DNA of 64,000 nucleotides from NCBI GenBank assembly GCA_963402885.1, contig OY727102.1, positions 14,694,001 to 14,758,000 of the forward strand. Reading direction: 5' to 3'. Each line of letters begins with the position of its first letter. The stretch's first letter is position 1. The notes beneath the pieces were generated by a model. That model was not told where the DNA came from and ran no database searches. It saw only the letters and a list, made by a program, of their open reading frames with translations. Shown here piece by piece: positions 47,569 through 60,236 of this stretch. A program made the translations under genes and the position numbers. This stretch comes from Antedon bifida (Eukaryota; Echinodermata; Crinoidea; Comatulida; Antedonidae).

Positions 47569-48296
47569 CACATTCGTGCTTGTTTATCATGTAACTCACA
47601 ATCATTTAGGCATAAGTGTAAAATAATTGTATAAATGTCAACTAAAATTGATTTAGGCAATTTTTATTTGATAATGATATTAAAGATTAGTATGTAACAA
47701 TAAAAGTTAAAAAACAAGTTTTTTTCGATCCAACTCGGTCCCGCACTACTTCCAACACTCATCAGTTGTGTATCATTATTGGTAGTCTTTCCTTTTTCGA
47801 GGATAAAATATGGAGATATAAACGAGAAAAAAAGAATGAAAAAAACACAAAGCAATATTATCGGGACGTTGTAAAAATTGAAAAATAAACTACAAATGGT
47901 ATTTTTATGCCTTTTGCCTCTTATCAGAGTACATTTTAACCGTCAGTCTGGTAATACACAACATCTCAAGAGCACGTTTTATTTAATGAAATTGTTTAAT
48001 TAAACATTACATCTTACTGTGGGCGTGATCTCTATGATTTCTTAATCCGTAGTATTTCCACAAACGTGACAAACCAAAGTGTAAGTAATCTGAACTCTCT
48101 TTAAATTAATGTACTTTGGATAAATTACACACTTACTTTACCAATAATGAGTATTGATACGTCATAAACTGCATACAGTAGCAGCTACTGATTTTAAAAA
48201 TATAATTAGTTGGAAACTCCTTTCTTCGTTTCCATTTTTAAATGACAAATTTAGACCTAAGTAACTTAGTGATTAATGTATGCATAATTGCTCAAA

Positions 48297-48494
48297 ATGC
48301 CACAGAATTCTCTTGTCGTGTCAGCGTCAACTATCATGTCTGCTGACGCCAACCTTGCCCTCCAACTTGGGTTCTGTTTATGTCTGCTGGCCATTACCAT
48401 ACTTTTCTTTAAAAGCGTCAATTTTGTCTCAGACAAAACGCGTTTGAAAGAAGAGTCAACGTATAGTGTCAGAAGACAACGTTGTTTTCTCAGG
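48297..48494 (+). CDS. Possible signal-anchor exon
   Basis: ATG in the context CAAAATGCC opens MPQNSLVVSASTIMSADANL, then a hydrophobic stretch LGFCLCLLAITILFF and a Lys/Arg-rich segment, ending near a weak donor (CTCAG|GTTATG, phase 2). It would suit a type II membrane protein. It does not join in phase with the 48855 exon, so it is either unrelated or chance. Confidence 0.25.
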
Positions 48495-48848
48495 TTATGA
48501 CAGCGCTTTTTTGAAAGCCATCTGTATGCTGAATGGTGGAAATGGCACCGTACAAGTATTGGGTGAAAATGCAGTGTGCCGAAACAATTTGTGAAGAATA
48601 TGTATGTCCAGTTAGCTTTTTTGGCAATATTTCTGTAAACAGGGTAATTTCATTCGATATGCCCCAATGATACTGTATATCATTCAATTGATTTTTTTGT
48701 TCTTTCAATACAAATCAAAAAAACTTTGTTATCAAAGGGGAAATTCATGATAGACACATATACAATAAGAACAAGAGTGAACAATTATCTGATAACTTTA
48801 CCATTGAATGTATATATAATTTGGTATTATTATCGTTACCTAAAGGTG

Positions 48849-49635
48849 AAAGGAAAAGACATGCCATCCTTAATGAAAGTGAAGGAACATTTTAAAAAGC
48901 CAGATGATAAAGAAATACAAAGAAATGACTGGAGGTCCTCGATCACGTGTATTGGTAAACAACATTAAAGGTCATTTGTTTTGTCCTATTTAGCAAATCA
49001 ATCTGAATCAATCTATTGTTTCATTTTGGTAAAAGCACCTATTTTTACTCAGTAATTTCCGTTTCACGGTGTCTTTTCAATTATAAATACCTATATATTA
49101 TATTTAAGAACATCTTCCCTATATTAAACAGAAAATTGATCACTTGTTTTCTGAACAACTAAACATTAATCGAGCACAAAGAAAGTTGCCTAATCAGAAC
49201 ATAATTATTATACTAGTTCAAACATTCAGATTGTTGTTTTAGGCCTAAGTAGAAATATTATTGGAAATCCCCGATTTCGCATCATTACAGTTTCCGTCAC
49301 TTTAAAAGAACTACACAGTCGTTTTCGTGGCGCATTTAGGCAGTTATATTCAAGAGTTAAGCGTTAGGAAACTGTATCACGCCGAAGCATATTGTTTACT
49401 ACGGCTGAAAAAATGGGTATCTAGATACTCGGACTTGGCATGCGCAAACCCCAAACCACGTCTGGAAGAAGAGAATCTATGCGATGTATGCAGACAATAT
49501 TCTGTGAGACCTTTCAATAAACCATGGCTGTCAATTTTGTTTTCCTCTATGGTAAATATTTTTGGGGAATGGTGTGTAATAATGATAATTAATTGTTTAA
49601 TTAGTGTGTACGTTTGTCGGCGGCGGGAAAATTAG
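48849..49635 (+). CDS. Two linked exons of an unidentified protein, possibly with an LRR C-terminal-cap-like segment
   Basis: Exon about 48855-48954 (GKDMPSLMKVKEHFKKPDDK, then EIQRNDWRSSITCI) ends phase 1 at G|GTAAAC. Exon 49337 onward begins phase 1 after GGCGCATTTAG and reads SYIQELSVRKLYHAEAYCLL + RLKKWVSRYSDLACANPKPR + LEEENLCDVCRQY. The pattern C..L..WV.....LAC..P..L....L.DVC vaguely resembles an LRR C-terminal cap, but the usual leading CxC is missing. Either the exon ends at a GTAAAT donor at about 49552, or it runs to the stop at 49635 through a hydrophobic stretch ending CRRREN. The upstream acceptor near 48854 has a weak pyrimidine tract. The family is unknown; low-complexity bias does not explain these residues. 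Confidence 0.4.
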
Positions 49636-52010
49636 AAATGTTATTTACTGGAATATCGGGGTATGTGGGTCACTATGGTCTTAATCCAGGAATATGTACA
49701 GTACTATTGCTTAGTTTACTACGGATTGTTAAACAAAATCATTGATGATAAATCATTATTGCTTATATTAAAGAGAATATCAATTTAAAAAAGTATAATT
49801 TAATCAAGGAAGAACAATAATTAAAACTGTTACGTCAAAAAAGTTGAGCGGCGTTTTTTGTAAGCAATATTTCTTGTTTACCTTCTTTTTATTCGTCTTT
49901 TAGAAACACTGTTTCTTTCATTAGAAAATCTTTCTAATACAACGTCTTTATTGATTTATTGTACAGAAAATATACAATTGGAATTTCCATTACCAGTTAA
50001 TTAAACTATTAACCTTTCCAATGTGTTTCTCTGACGTTATGTTGCCAGAGGAAATACTCAAAACTGGCGTTTTTAAACGTTTAGTCGTCTTGGTCCACAT
50101 CAAAGAAATATCGCACTGTGCTTATACTCTAAATAAGTAGAATAGCTAATTACTATAATATTGAAATTTATCTTGCTATGTCGTAGAGTTAAATTCAATA
50201 ACAAATCAAAAACGAAAATTTAGTAACAGACATCACAACCAGTAAATTAAATAGTATAACTCTCCCACAACAATGTAAAACAGCCTTGAAATCGACTTCA
50301 AGACATTTTAAGACGCCTCTGGGGATTTTTTTTAGGAACAATTTTTCCCAAACATAACCGGACGTAATTAAACAACAGCGCTCCCTTTAATCGGTCGGGT
50401 GAATATTCAATGGATGCGATTGACTTTTCAACTTTTTGACCGACTGGGCTCAAGTCGATTGAAATGTTTCAATCAAATTTTCTAGCACTTTAATCATGAT
50501 TTTAAACTGCATATTTCACGTTGTTGAATACCATTATTCAGTTGGAGTAGTTTTCATCAAACGTAATAAATATTACGATTGAATTCCAACAACGAAGAGT
50601 CTATGCCAAAACAGGCCAAAACTAATTGGCATCCTCTGCGTCTACTCTGTGACTTCGTTTTTGTACGGTTTTCAAATTTGGTTGAATGAAAATTAATCAA
50701 ATACTTTGAATATGCCATTTCGCAGTTTTAATAATATTGATCACTTCCGTAGAAAAAAAATAATTTTTTCATTTGTAAAACGAAAAAACCCATTGACTTT
50801 CAATTTGACTATTTGTTGCGTTAAATTGCAGTTTTTTTTTGTCAAAGTTAACTACTATGCGACATTAAAATAGCATAGGCCTATTCAACAAAATACATTT
50901 TTTTTTTTCATGGGGAAAATATTATCTTTAAGGTTAAGTGTAAACGTTTATTACCGTCAAAGCGGATTACAGCTTGGTTGATCAAAATCAAGGTGACTCT
51001 CCACAGATTTGTCTTTAACACTTCAATCACTATAGTTAGTACACGATAACTAGCTAAGAGGTTGACTTGATTAAAATAAATTCTGTATCAATAATAATAA
51101 TACAAAAATCAATAGTGATGCCTATTACCAAGGTTGTAATAACCTAATATGAATAATTTGTGATGACTTTTAATATTTAAAGAGGTTTTTTTACATTTTT
51201 TATATAAAATATAATTATAACCTTGATAATAACGCCACAGTATTTTTTAAATTAAACCAAAGCAAACCAATACAAAATAATATACTCTTTTCAAATAAAA
51301 TGTTATTTAAAAACAATAATATAAGGATAACAATAATACGTTGGACAAGATAACGCGGTTTTCAGCATACCATTACCGCTCATCTGTGTAAATAGTTCTA
51401 ATCCAGTTGAACATTATTAAATTATTATAAGAAAAATATGTTTTTTATACTATAAATAATAGTGCTGTTTCACCATATTTTTTTTCGGTTCCGTGATTTA
51501 AGTGATACCGTAGGTATTATGTGGCACACATTTTGCGGTACATAGTTAACACTTAATAATGAATGAACTGCAATACATATTAACTACAGTATTACTAGCT
51601 AATGTTCATTGTTGAAATTTCAATAATCTTTGTTGTTTTTATTACTTGTTCAAGTGTGTTTATTCAACAGCGACATTAATTTGTTTTCAGAAGAGTTCCC
51701 GGTCATTAACTTAGAATAATAATGATACACTCGTCTTAAGAGTAAAGTAAACGATGTGTTAAAACTCCTGCATTTCATGTAGATTAATTCGATTACAGTC
51801 TATTCCAAAACTCAATTATTATGTTCCATGCAAAGGAGATTTTCTGACTTTTGTTTGACATTTAGACAATTATTATCAAGTTTGAAAAATATTATTCTTT
51901 AAATTCATGAAATTAAATCAATAATAATAATTATTATAAGCAAAATAACATATTGTTTTATAACCTTCTATTTTTTGTACGAGAATAGTGGGCGCTTTCC
52001 TTTAATGTTA
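49636..52010. other. Intergenic AT-rich region
   Basis: No gene or named repeat recognised over about 2.4 kb. Confidence 0.5.
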
Positions 52011-52015
52011 GGCTA

Positions 52016-52312
52016 TTATCCAGTCGTTTTATAGGTTCCATGATTTTAACAATACTAACTACATATCCAGTCGTTTTGTGGTTCCTTGGGTATTTTTACT
52101 TTAAAAAAAATAAAGGTAAAGAAGGCATTATTAGGCTATAACCAGTCGTTTTGTGGTTCCATGTGTTAATTTTACTGCATATCCAGTCCAGTGTTGTAAA
52201 CAAATAATTATATCAAATTAGATTTGTAATTCCACTGTTGTTTTTGAAAAAAAAAATATTGTTAACCATCGTATTGGTTCCATAGGACGCGAACTACATA
52301 TCCAGTCGTTCT
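52016..52312. repeat. Irregular repeat of CCAGTCGTTTTGTGGTTCC
   Basis: CATATCCAGTCGTTTTGTGG or close variants occur at about 52019, 52067, 52141, 52180 and 52300, most followed by TTCCATG or TTCCTTGG. The spacing is uneven (about 35-120 bp). Confidence 0.65.
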
Positions 52313-53077
52313 TATTTAATTTTAAAAATTATAATAACAATTTACAATTTGTCCTCAATGCAATGTTTCAGCCATGTTTTTTAATAAATTTTATTTTGAA
52401 AGGTATTCCAGCCTCAGTTTGATTCTGTTTATCATTACTATACGGTTTGTTTATTCTCCCATCGGCCATTTCTTAGAATGAGCTAGTACTGCTGATTGTA
52501 ATGGAATTATAATTCCATCATAAGATTCAATTAGTAAAACGACATACTAGCTGTTGTACGTCAAAATGATACATCAATATCTACTTTACTCGCCTGCTTC
52601 GGAGCCATTTAATACTCAGTACATAACTGTCATATTTCACGCAGACCTTATACGACCCCGTGGTGTTTGTACACCTGTGCGGTTAATATCGCCTATTTAC
52701 TGTACTTTTTATCAGACTTCCACTTAACAATTTCTGTTAGTTCACTAAGACAAAATTAATGTCCAACTTTAGTCCACCCATTCAGGTAAAATGAATCCAA
52801 AAAACACATTTTGGAAAAGCGTTCAGAATGTATATGGGGGAGAAAAAGGGACTATTAATATGTGATGTGACTCATAATTTATAATTTGGCTACGTAAACA
52901 AAATTAATAATACTATTTATTAGTCATTAGTTCGAATTAAAAACACGTATAATCTATTAATGCGTTTTATGGTATTTTGGTATATCAAAAGTATAAATGG
53001 CATACTTTTAGAAGTTTAGCTCAAAGTCATGAATCAGACTCACTACTGTCACAAATATTCTGACTATAATTTCAATT

Positions 53078-53260
53078 CAATCCAATTTCAATTCAAGAAC
53101 ATTTATAAATTTCAATAAAGCCAAAAACTTATCAATCCGGTATCATATCTAGCTACAATGTATTTCATACAGTATTGCGTCTTCTGACATCCTATTATGG
53201 GATATTGTAAAGCGATTCCTGACACCGATACACTAGCCTCCATTTGCAAAAGGTTATTTC
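53078..53260 (-). mobile_element. LINE 3' tail, minus strand
   Basis: On the minus strand it ends AATGTTCTTGAATTGAAATT + GGATTGAATTGAAATT, the (TTGAA)n ending seen in other LINE tails of this window. No open frame. Confidence 0.4.
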
Positions 53261-53269
53261 GACGCTTTT

Positions 53270-53400
53270 TGTTGGCAACTTGTTAGTCAGTGCGTCAGCC
53301 TCCCAATCGATAGACCACCCCAATAGTAATAGTGAGAGAAGACTGGGCAGAGAGTGTACTACATGCGTGTCTACCTATGACGTACCTGTAACTGATATAG
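53270..53400 (+). repeat. tRNA-like SINE
   Basis: TTAGTCAGTGCGTCAGCCTC + CCAATCGATAGACCACC resembles an A-box/anticodon region. It continues through GAGAAGACTGGGCAGAGAGT. No B box could be fixed. Confidence 0.35.
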
Positions 53401-53491
53401 GCCTACTGACATAGAATTACATAAAAAAGAATCTAACTAACTAAACTAACTGGTGAAATGCATTTCCCGTTTGACATGCCTAACTTCATAA

Positions 53492-53570
53492 ACAAGGCCA
53501 TATACATGGCTGCAGTCGCGTGCTCAAATTTGAGTTAGTGTTTACCGACCGACCGACATAGTGAGCTGTT
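53492..53570 (+). repeat. Dispersed repeat with GACC microsatellite (copy 2)
   Basis: AAGGCCATATACATGGCTGC + AGTCGCGTGCTCAAATTTGA, then GTTTACCGACCGACCGACAT + AGTGAGC. It extends the 38338 copy at its right side. Confidence 0.85.
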
Positions 53571-54229
53571 ATTTCCACGCGACTAAAAAGAGCAATATTA
53601 ATAATAACGGCACGTCGATACAACATGATAATATCATTGATAATGTCATTGGTAAGCTGCAAAACTGACGAGGAAAATAAATTATTAGGTAATGAAATTA
53701 TTCTTCGAAACAGTTTGTATGTCAAAAATTAAGACAAATTATAGTTTTCTTCAATTTGATAAGGTTCTAGGCCTTGAGAGAAATGTTTAGTTAAGAGAAA
53801 TAAGAAACTATTTATGCATTCGGGAAACCAATTGCAGAAATGTTGTAGGCAATGTGCTTAATTTAAAGTCATTATTCCTTTGAATTCTGCCTTCTCAATT
53901 ACATCTGCAAAATTCTACATCCATTTAATACTTACAATCATTATTGAAACAAAGGCATATGTGTTTTAAATATTTCTGGCGAGTAAAAATATAAAAAATC
54001 CCATCAATCACTTTCTACGTATAGGCCTAATTATTTTCATTATTTAGAAACGACTGCTTAAATATATAATTAGCACATTTTCAAATGATATTTTTAAATA
54101 ATGTGCACAATATCTATTATAAATATAGAGGGAAAAGAGAGAAGATATAACAATGATACATGATTAATCTCTCTGCCGAGCAGACATTTTCTTTTGAACT
54201 TTTGATTTGTTTTTGTTTCTTTGAAGTTG

Positions 54230-54895
54230 AACTTGATTCAATTCAATTCAATTTAAAGCAACATTTATTTTCTCCTTTCATATACAAAATTGATTTCAAT
54301 GAACAATATATATTTAAACAAAATTTCGAAAGAAGAAGGTACAAGCCCAGACAGATGAAAAACACATCTTGAGGAGGGCGTACCTATTACTGACACAGAC
54401 AATAAAAAAAAAAATAAATAAAAAAAAAAATAAAAAAAAAATAGAGACTTTTAAGTTTAGATAAAAATGATTTGCTAGAAACAGAGTTTAAGATGGGGAG
54501 TGGCAGATCGTTCCAAAAAGTGGGTCCGGAATGCCTAATGTGTTGAAAGTGGTTGGTTTTATGGGTTAGAATATGTAATTTTGAACATGTACGGGTATGA
54601 TGATAATGAATTGAAGAATTAGGAGTGAACATAGAGGAAAGATGTTTGGGAAGGTTAGAATTAATAGAAGAAAAGATGAAAGAGCCTTGTTGGGTTTTTT
54701 TAATACTGGAAGGATAAGAGTTACACCAGACAATATTGCAATAGTTAAGATAAGGCAGGATAATGGAGCAGTAAAGAATACGAAGAATGTTAGGGGGTAA
54801 AAAAGAAGAAAGTCTAGTGATGATGCCTAGACTTTTGGAAATTTTATTCTCAACAAAATTTTTTCCATGAAAGTCGACTTGTTAACAAAGATTAT
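54230..54895 (-). pseudogene. LINE (CR1/L2-like) reverse transcriptase C-terminus and 3' tail
   Basis: On the minus strand the frame from about 54890 reads VDFHGKNFVENKISKSLGII, then LPPNILRILYCSIILPYLNY + CNIVWCNSYP, and after a probable one- or two-base shift GPTFWNDLPLPILNSVSSKS + FLSKLKSLYF before a stop at 54387. This is the thumb region of a non-LTR reverse transcriptase (I.K.LG...., ILPYLNYCN.VW.N, G...WN.LP). An A/T-rich run sits at the end of the frame. The 3' UTR ends at about 54235 in AATAAATGTTGC and (TTGAA)n. It is 5' truncated and probably frameshifted, hence inactive. Confidence 0.8.
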
Positions 54896-55324
54896 ATATT
54901 TCCCTTCAAGCTATGTCAGATAGATTAAACAATTTCCTAAGAAAATCTCAATAAACTGTTTACCATGTGATAATTAACCAGTCTGTCGTTACCAGAATAT
55001 TGATGATATGGCTCCATGTAAATTAGTCAGTCCCGTAATGTTTATAGCTTGAAGAAAGTGTCGTTTGGCGTATTTTAATACTGCTGTATGGAAATGGAAA
55101 TTGTCTTTTTAACGGCGTATTCGAATCTCCATGCACAGCGTGTTATACTCAATGGCATACAGTATCTCGAAAAGCTTTCACTTTTTCAATTCAGGACGAT
55201 AAACATCCAGAACAAGGTCAATCGTGAAACATCTTAACATTATCATTCCTCTTCTGTCGATACCTCTGTCATACCAATAAGAATGTCAACAAACATGATT
55301 TTACACCTTCTCTCTTTTTCTAAC

Positions 55325-55425
55325 AAGGCCATATACATGGCTGCAGTCCCGTGCGCAAATTTGAGTTAGTGTTTACCGACCGACCAAACGACTGACCGAC
55401 TAACCGACCGACATAGTGAGCAAAC
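55325..55425 (+). repeat. Dispersed repeat with GACC microsatellite (copy 3)
   Basis: AAGGCCATATACATGGCTGC + AGTCCCGTGCGCAAATTTGA, then CCGACCGACCAAACGACTGA and CATAGTGAGC. It shares both flanks with copy 2. Confidence 0.85.
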
Positions 55426-57270
55426 GCGCCTAAAAACGACTACTATTAAGCCTACACTATAAACTCTGAAAAAAAAACACCATCCCCAATAAAATACGCA
55501 AAAAATGCATCCATTGCTCACCAATCAACTGACGACTATAATAATCTGAACTTGAAAAAAAAAAATAAATTTCGATCAACTACAAACAATTGATTAGATA
55601 TGATATTAATATTCTATCAATTTACAGGTATGTTAAACCGCCCAGTGATATACTAGAAATGAATTAATTTTGAAGCGGTTACGATACGGAAATGTTTGAG
55701 AATGAGAAAACCGATATTCGAACACGGAATCTTCTGTTTATTGATATTTTAAATTTTATACCCAAAGCCTGACGATAATATTATCTTCGTATGTATTCAG
55801 AAACGAATCAGTAAAATGTATTTGTACGTGTATTTTATTAACTGTTTTCTTTCGAAGTAATGAATAATACTGCTATATTGCATTTTAAAATAGGTGTAGT
55901 AATTTACGGAGACATTTACATTACCATGGGGTAATTACTCACTTGAGTTGATTTATTGAAAGAACATTACTATTACTCACATTTTAGAGTGGCTTATTAA
56001 TTTAGACCGTCAATTTGATGTTATGAGAATTGAAATCATCCTTGCTGAAATTAACGACCTTGAAAATTACAATGTTTACAGAAATTAACTTTTAAATTAA
56101 ACTACCACTAAACTACCTAACAAAAATTAGTATTAAGTATTAAGTATGATTATTATAACATATCAACATTATATCCTACAAAAGTGGCAGTAGATGTCTT
56201 ACAATTCTATATTTATACAAAGTTGTAGTAGATTGTGAAAAATATAAGATAGCGATAGCCTTTTGGAACAATGTTGTTACTTTAAGAATTTTAATCTTAC
56301 ACATTTTAACTTACATAATTTCCTTTTAAAAAAAAATAGAAAATTTTCTTATAAAAAAAGGAACTTTCGGAATATTCTGTTTATACAAACGGACGTAACA
56401 TACGTATGGAAGTTAATAAATAGAAATGGACATCAGTATACAATATGTTTTTTTAAATGAATTACAATTCAGGTTAAATCTTAACATTTTTACAAATGAA
56501 GAGAAGAACAATATAAAGCAAATACTAACAAAATAATTAAAGAGACTTGATTGAAAGGAAAATTCTAATATGGTTATATAGGATAAAAGAGAATTGTGAA
56601 TAGTATTAACTAGATTGTGTTTATGTATAACCTTTGTAACATGGAAAATATATATTTATTATATGTTAATATGCTATAGAAAAGAAATTCTATATTTATA
56701 CAAAGTTGTAGTAGAATAACAACAAGTGCCGATAATACTGAATAAAACTTCCAGACAATCCGATATAGAACAATCGCCACCCTCATTTTACTCCTTACCT
56801 AAGACAATGAAACCTAATGTCTAATAATTATGCGTATATTTCTGTGTTCACACAACGTGGTTATTGTCGCCATAATGAAAAGAAAAATGTTTGCAATACT
56901 AAAACTATTACAAGTATGAGAGGACGTTAGATTATATGTAGCAATTGCTGTATTATTAATAGAGTACTACAAACAGAAATGGGTTATGACGGAATTAAAA
57001 TCAATTCGCCTACGATACGTATCATTGACTCGTCTGTTTTGAATTAGTTTTATAGGATTTGTACGCTTTCTGGATAATATGATACTATTTCGAATCGTTA
57101 CTTAATGATCACCATGCGCTGATAGTTTTTCTTTACGACGCACCCGTAACATCGCACTTACAAACGTATCTTCTTCTGAGCTATAGCAATTCGCATAACA
57201 TCAGGTCACCCATTCCTAAATGTAACCTGCCTCAATGATTTTTCAATTCCCTCTTCTCTAAATCTAATGA
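55426..57270. other. Intergenic AT-rich region
   Basis: Nothing recognised. AATTCTATATTTATACAAAG + TTGTAGTAGA occurs twice (about 56203 and 56688), a short direct repeat about 485 bp apart. Confidence 0.5.
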
Positions 57271-57280
57271 TCAATTTGAA

Positions 57281-58215
57281 ACGAGAAGCTACCACACCGC
57301 CAATATAAGTGGTAGTCGCAGAAGATACGAGAAGCTTATCTACTACACATCCCACAGAAGTGGTAGTTGTAGAAGATGCGAAAAGATACCACGCTGCCAA
57401 TAGAAGTGGTAGTCGCAGATGATGCAAGAAGCTACCACACCACCAATACAAGTGGTAGTCGCAGAAGATACGAGAAACTACCACACATCCAATATAAGTG
57501 GCAGTTGTAGAAGATGCGAGAAGTTACCACACCGCTAATAGAAGTGGTAGTCGCAGAAGATACGAGAAGCTACTACACATCCCACAGAAGTGGTAGTCGC
57601 AGAAGATGAGAGAAGTTACCACGCCGCCAATGAAGTGGTAGTCGCAGAAGATACGAGAAGCTACGATACATCCAATAGAAGTGGTAGTCGCAGAAGATGC
57701 GAGAAGCTACCACGCCGCCAATGAAGTGGTAGTCGCAGAAGATACGAGAAGCTACGATACATCCAATAGAAGTGGTAGTTGCAGAAGATGCGAGAAGCTA
57801 CCACGCCGCCAATGAAGTGGTAGTCGCAAAAGATACGAGAAGCTACTACACATCCCACAGAAGTAGTAGTCGCAGATGATGCAAGAAGCTACCACGCTGC
57901 AAATAGAAGTGGTAGTTGTAGAAGATGCGAGAAGCTACCACACCTCCAACAGAAGTGGTGGTTGTAGAAGATGCGAGAAGCTACCACACCGCCGATAAAA
58001 GTGGAAGTCGCAGAAGATACGAGAAGCTATCACACATCAAATATAAGTAAGAGTTGTAGAAGATGCGAGAAGCTACCACACCTCCGATAGACGTGGTAGT
58101 CGCAGAAGATGCGAGACGCTACCACACCTCCGATAAACGTGGTAGTCGCAGAAGATACGAAAAATCACCACACATTCAATATAAGCGGTAGTTGCAGAAG
58201 CTGCTACACCGTCAA
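57281..58215. repeat. About 46-bp minisatellite
   Basis: The unit is approximately ACCACACCGCCAATAGAAGT + GGTAGTCGCAGAAGATACGA + GAAGCT. About 20 copies with drift; variants alternate (CACACATCC versus CACGCCGCC; ATACGAG versus ATGCGAG), suggesting a dimeric higher order in places. Short ORFs on both strands here are repeat artefacts. Confidence 0.93.
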
Positions 58216-59427
58216 TAGGAATATACAATCTACGTCACAGTCACCACAATGTTCTTATTTTCATGGTATATTTGTTTCAGTGGTTGCCGAAGCATTATTA
58301 TACTTTTAAATCTCATTTACTATAAAACATACAACGTACATAGAACCACTTGCATCAGTTTCTTTACGTATACACTTAAACTAAATGAATATACAATTTC
58401 ATCAGTAAATTACATATTGTAAATTTTTTAAATACAAAATATGCTGGATGTAATCTTTAGATTGTTGATGTAACTATTAATTTTATATCCCCATTTATCG
58501 GTTTCTTATTTATTCATCAATAACACTATTAACGTTTATTAAGTGTCATTTCAGATACCTAGACTAAATTTTTTTTTTTTAATAACACACGCACTAAACA
58601 TTTTTCATATTCATATCAGCAACATAACATTTTATGTGTCATTTGTTATCAACATAAATCAGCATTAGTTTACAACATCTAGGGGCTGGGGTGGAAGTGA
58701 CAGTTAAAGTTTTGTTATAGCCTAAACTATAATAAAAAAAAGTGGTTGAAAATCCCTAGGGTTAGCCCTTAGCACTTATTCAAATCATTTAAGATAAGAG
58801 ATCCTGCAAACAATTTTCGTTACATTGCGACCGTCAGATAGCGCTCATTATAACACATAGATTCTTATGATTTGGTTGGAGGATTGTGGGTCACATAAAA
58901 CTATGCATACTCCTTTACCTCACAGGGGTGTACCAACTAAAGATTATTTCCAACATGTAAACTTCAATGTTTAATACTGATTGATTAGAATGTGAGTTTG
59001 TTTTTATTGTTTGCATAATATTCACATTTACACACATTTGTTTTGGATTTATCCAACAGCACTTACTTTTGAAATCCTCATGGGGAAATATTTCCTTTGT
59101 CTGCAATTAGAGTTTTATATTTCATATTTATAGCGATAACAATTAAATAAGTGAAACATTAAGTCATTAATTTAGTTAGATCTTAATAACTGTAAAACAT
59201 TACTGTAAAATAACTGTGAATACATTATATAATGTTAGTCACATTACTTAGTGGATTGTAGAACAGACCTAAACTAATTGTAAATTACAGAAGAATCAAA
59301 TAAACAGATACACTATTAGTTAACAGTCAATTGTGTTTTAATATTTTCTCATTATATATTACAACTATTTTATTATACCCATTGATAGAAACTAAAAAAT
59401 GTTGAATACACTTTAAATACGTAATTA
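58216..59427. other. Intergenic AT-rich region
   Basis: No gene or named repeat recognised between the two minisatellites. Confidence 0.5.
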
Positions 59428-60236
59428 TGTCTACCGATAACCTAAACACGTTGTATGCGTCTAGTAGACATGTCATGTAACCTGAACACGAAGTGTGTGT
59501 CTAGTAGACATAGCAGGTAACGTGAACACGCAGTTTGTGTCTATAGTAAACATGTCATGTAACCTAAACACGTATTGTGTGTCTAGGAGACTTGCCATGC
59601 AACCTCAACACGTATTGTGTGTCTAATAGATATGTCATGTAACCTGAACACGTATTGTGGGTCTAGTAGGCATGTCATGTAATCTGAACACGTATTGTGT
59701 GTCTAGTAGACATGGCATGTAACCTAAACACGTATTGTATGTCTATAGTAAACATGTCATGTAACCTCAACACGTATTGTATGTCTAATAGACATGTCAT
59801 GTGACCTGAACACGTATTGTGTGTCTAATAGACATGTCATATAACCTGAACACATATTGTGGGTCTAGTAGACATGGCATGTAACTTAAACACGTATTGT
59901 GTGTCTAGTAGACATGTCATGTAACATGAACACGTATCGTGTGTCTATAGTAGACATGTCATGTAACATGAACACGAAGTGTGTGTCTTCAGTAAACATG
60001 TCATGTAACCTAAACACGTATTATGTGTCTAAGAGACATGTCATGTAACATAAACAATCGTGTGTTTATAGTAGACATGTCATATAACCTAAACAAGTAT
60101 TTGTGTTTAGTAGGCATGTCATGTAACCTAAACACGTATTGTGTGTCTAGGAGACTTGCCATGTAACTTCATCACGTATTGTGTGTTTAGTAGACATGTC
60201 ATGTAACCTGAAAACGAAGTGTGTGTCCAGTAGACG
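59428..60236. repeat. 40-bp minisatellite
   Basis: The unit is GTAACCTGAACACGTATTGT + GTGTCTAGTAGACATGTCAT, about 20 copies. Each unit contains the small palindrome GTCTAGTAGAC. Copies with GTCTATAGTAAACATG are 41-42 bp. Confidence 0.95.

Noticed and set aside
57206..58309. Minus and plus frames through the 46-bp array
   Set aside because: Translations of a minisatellite; no unique sequence.
57281..60236. CRISPR-like look of regularly spaced repeats
   Set aside because: The units are contiguous tandem repeats without unique spacers, in a eukaryotic genome.
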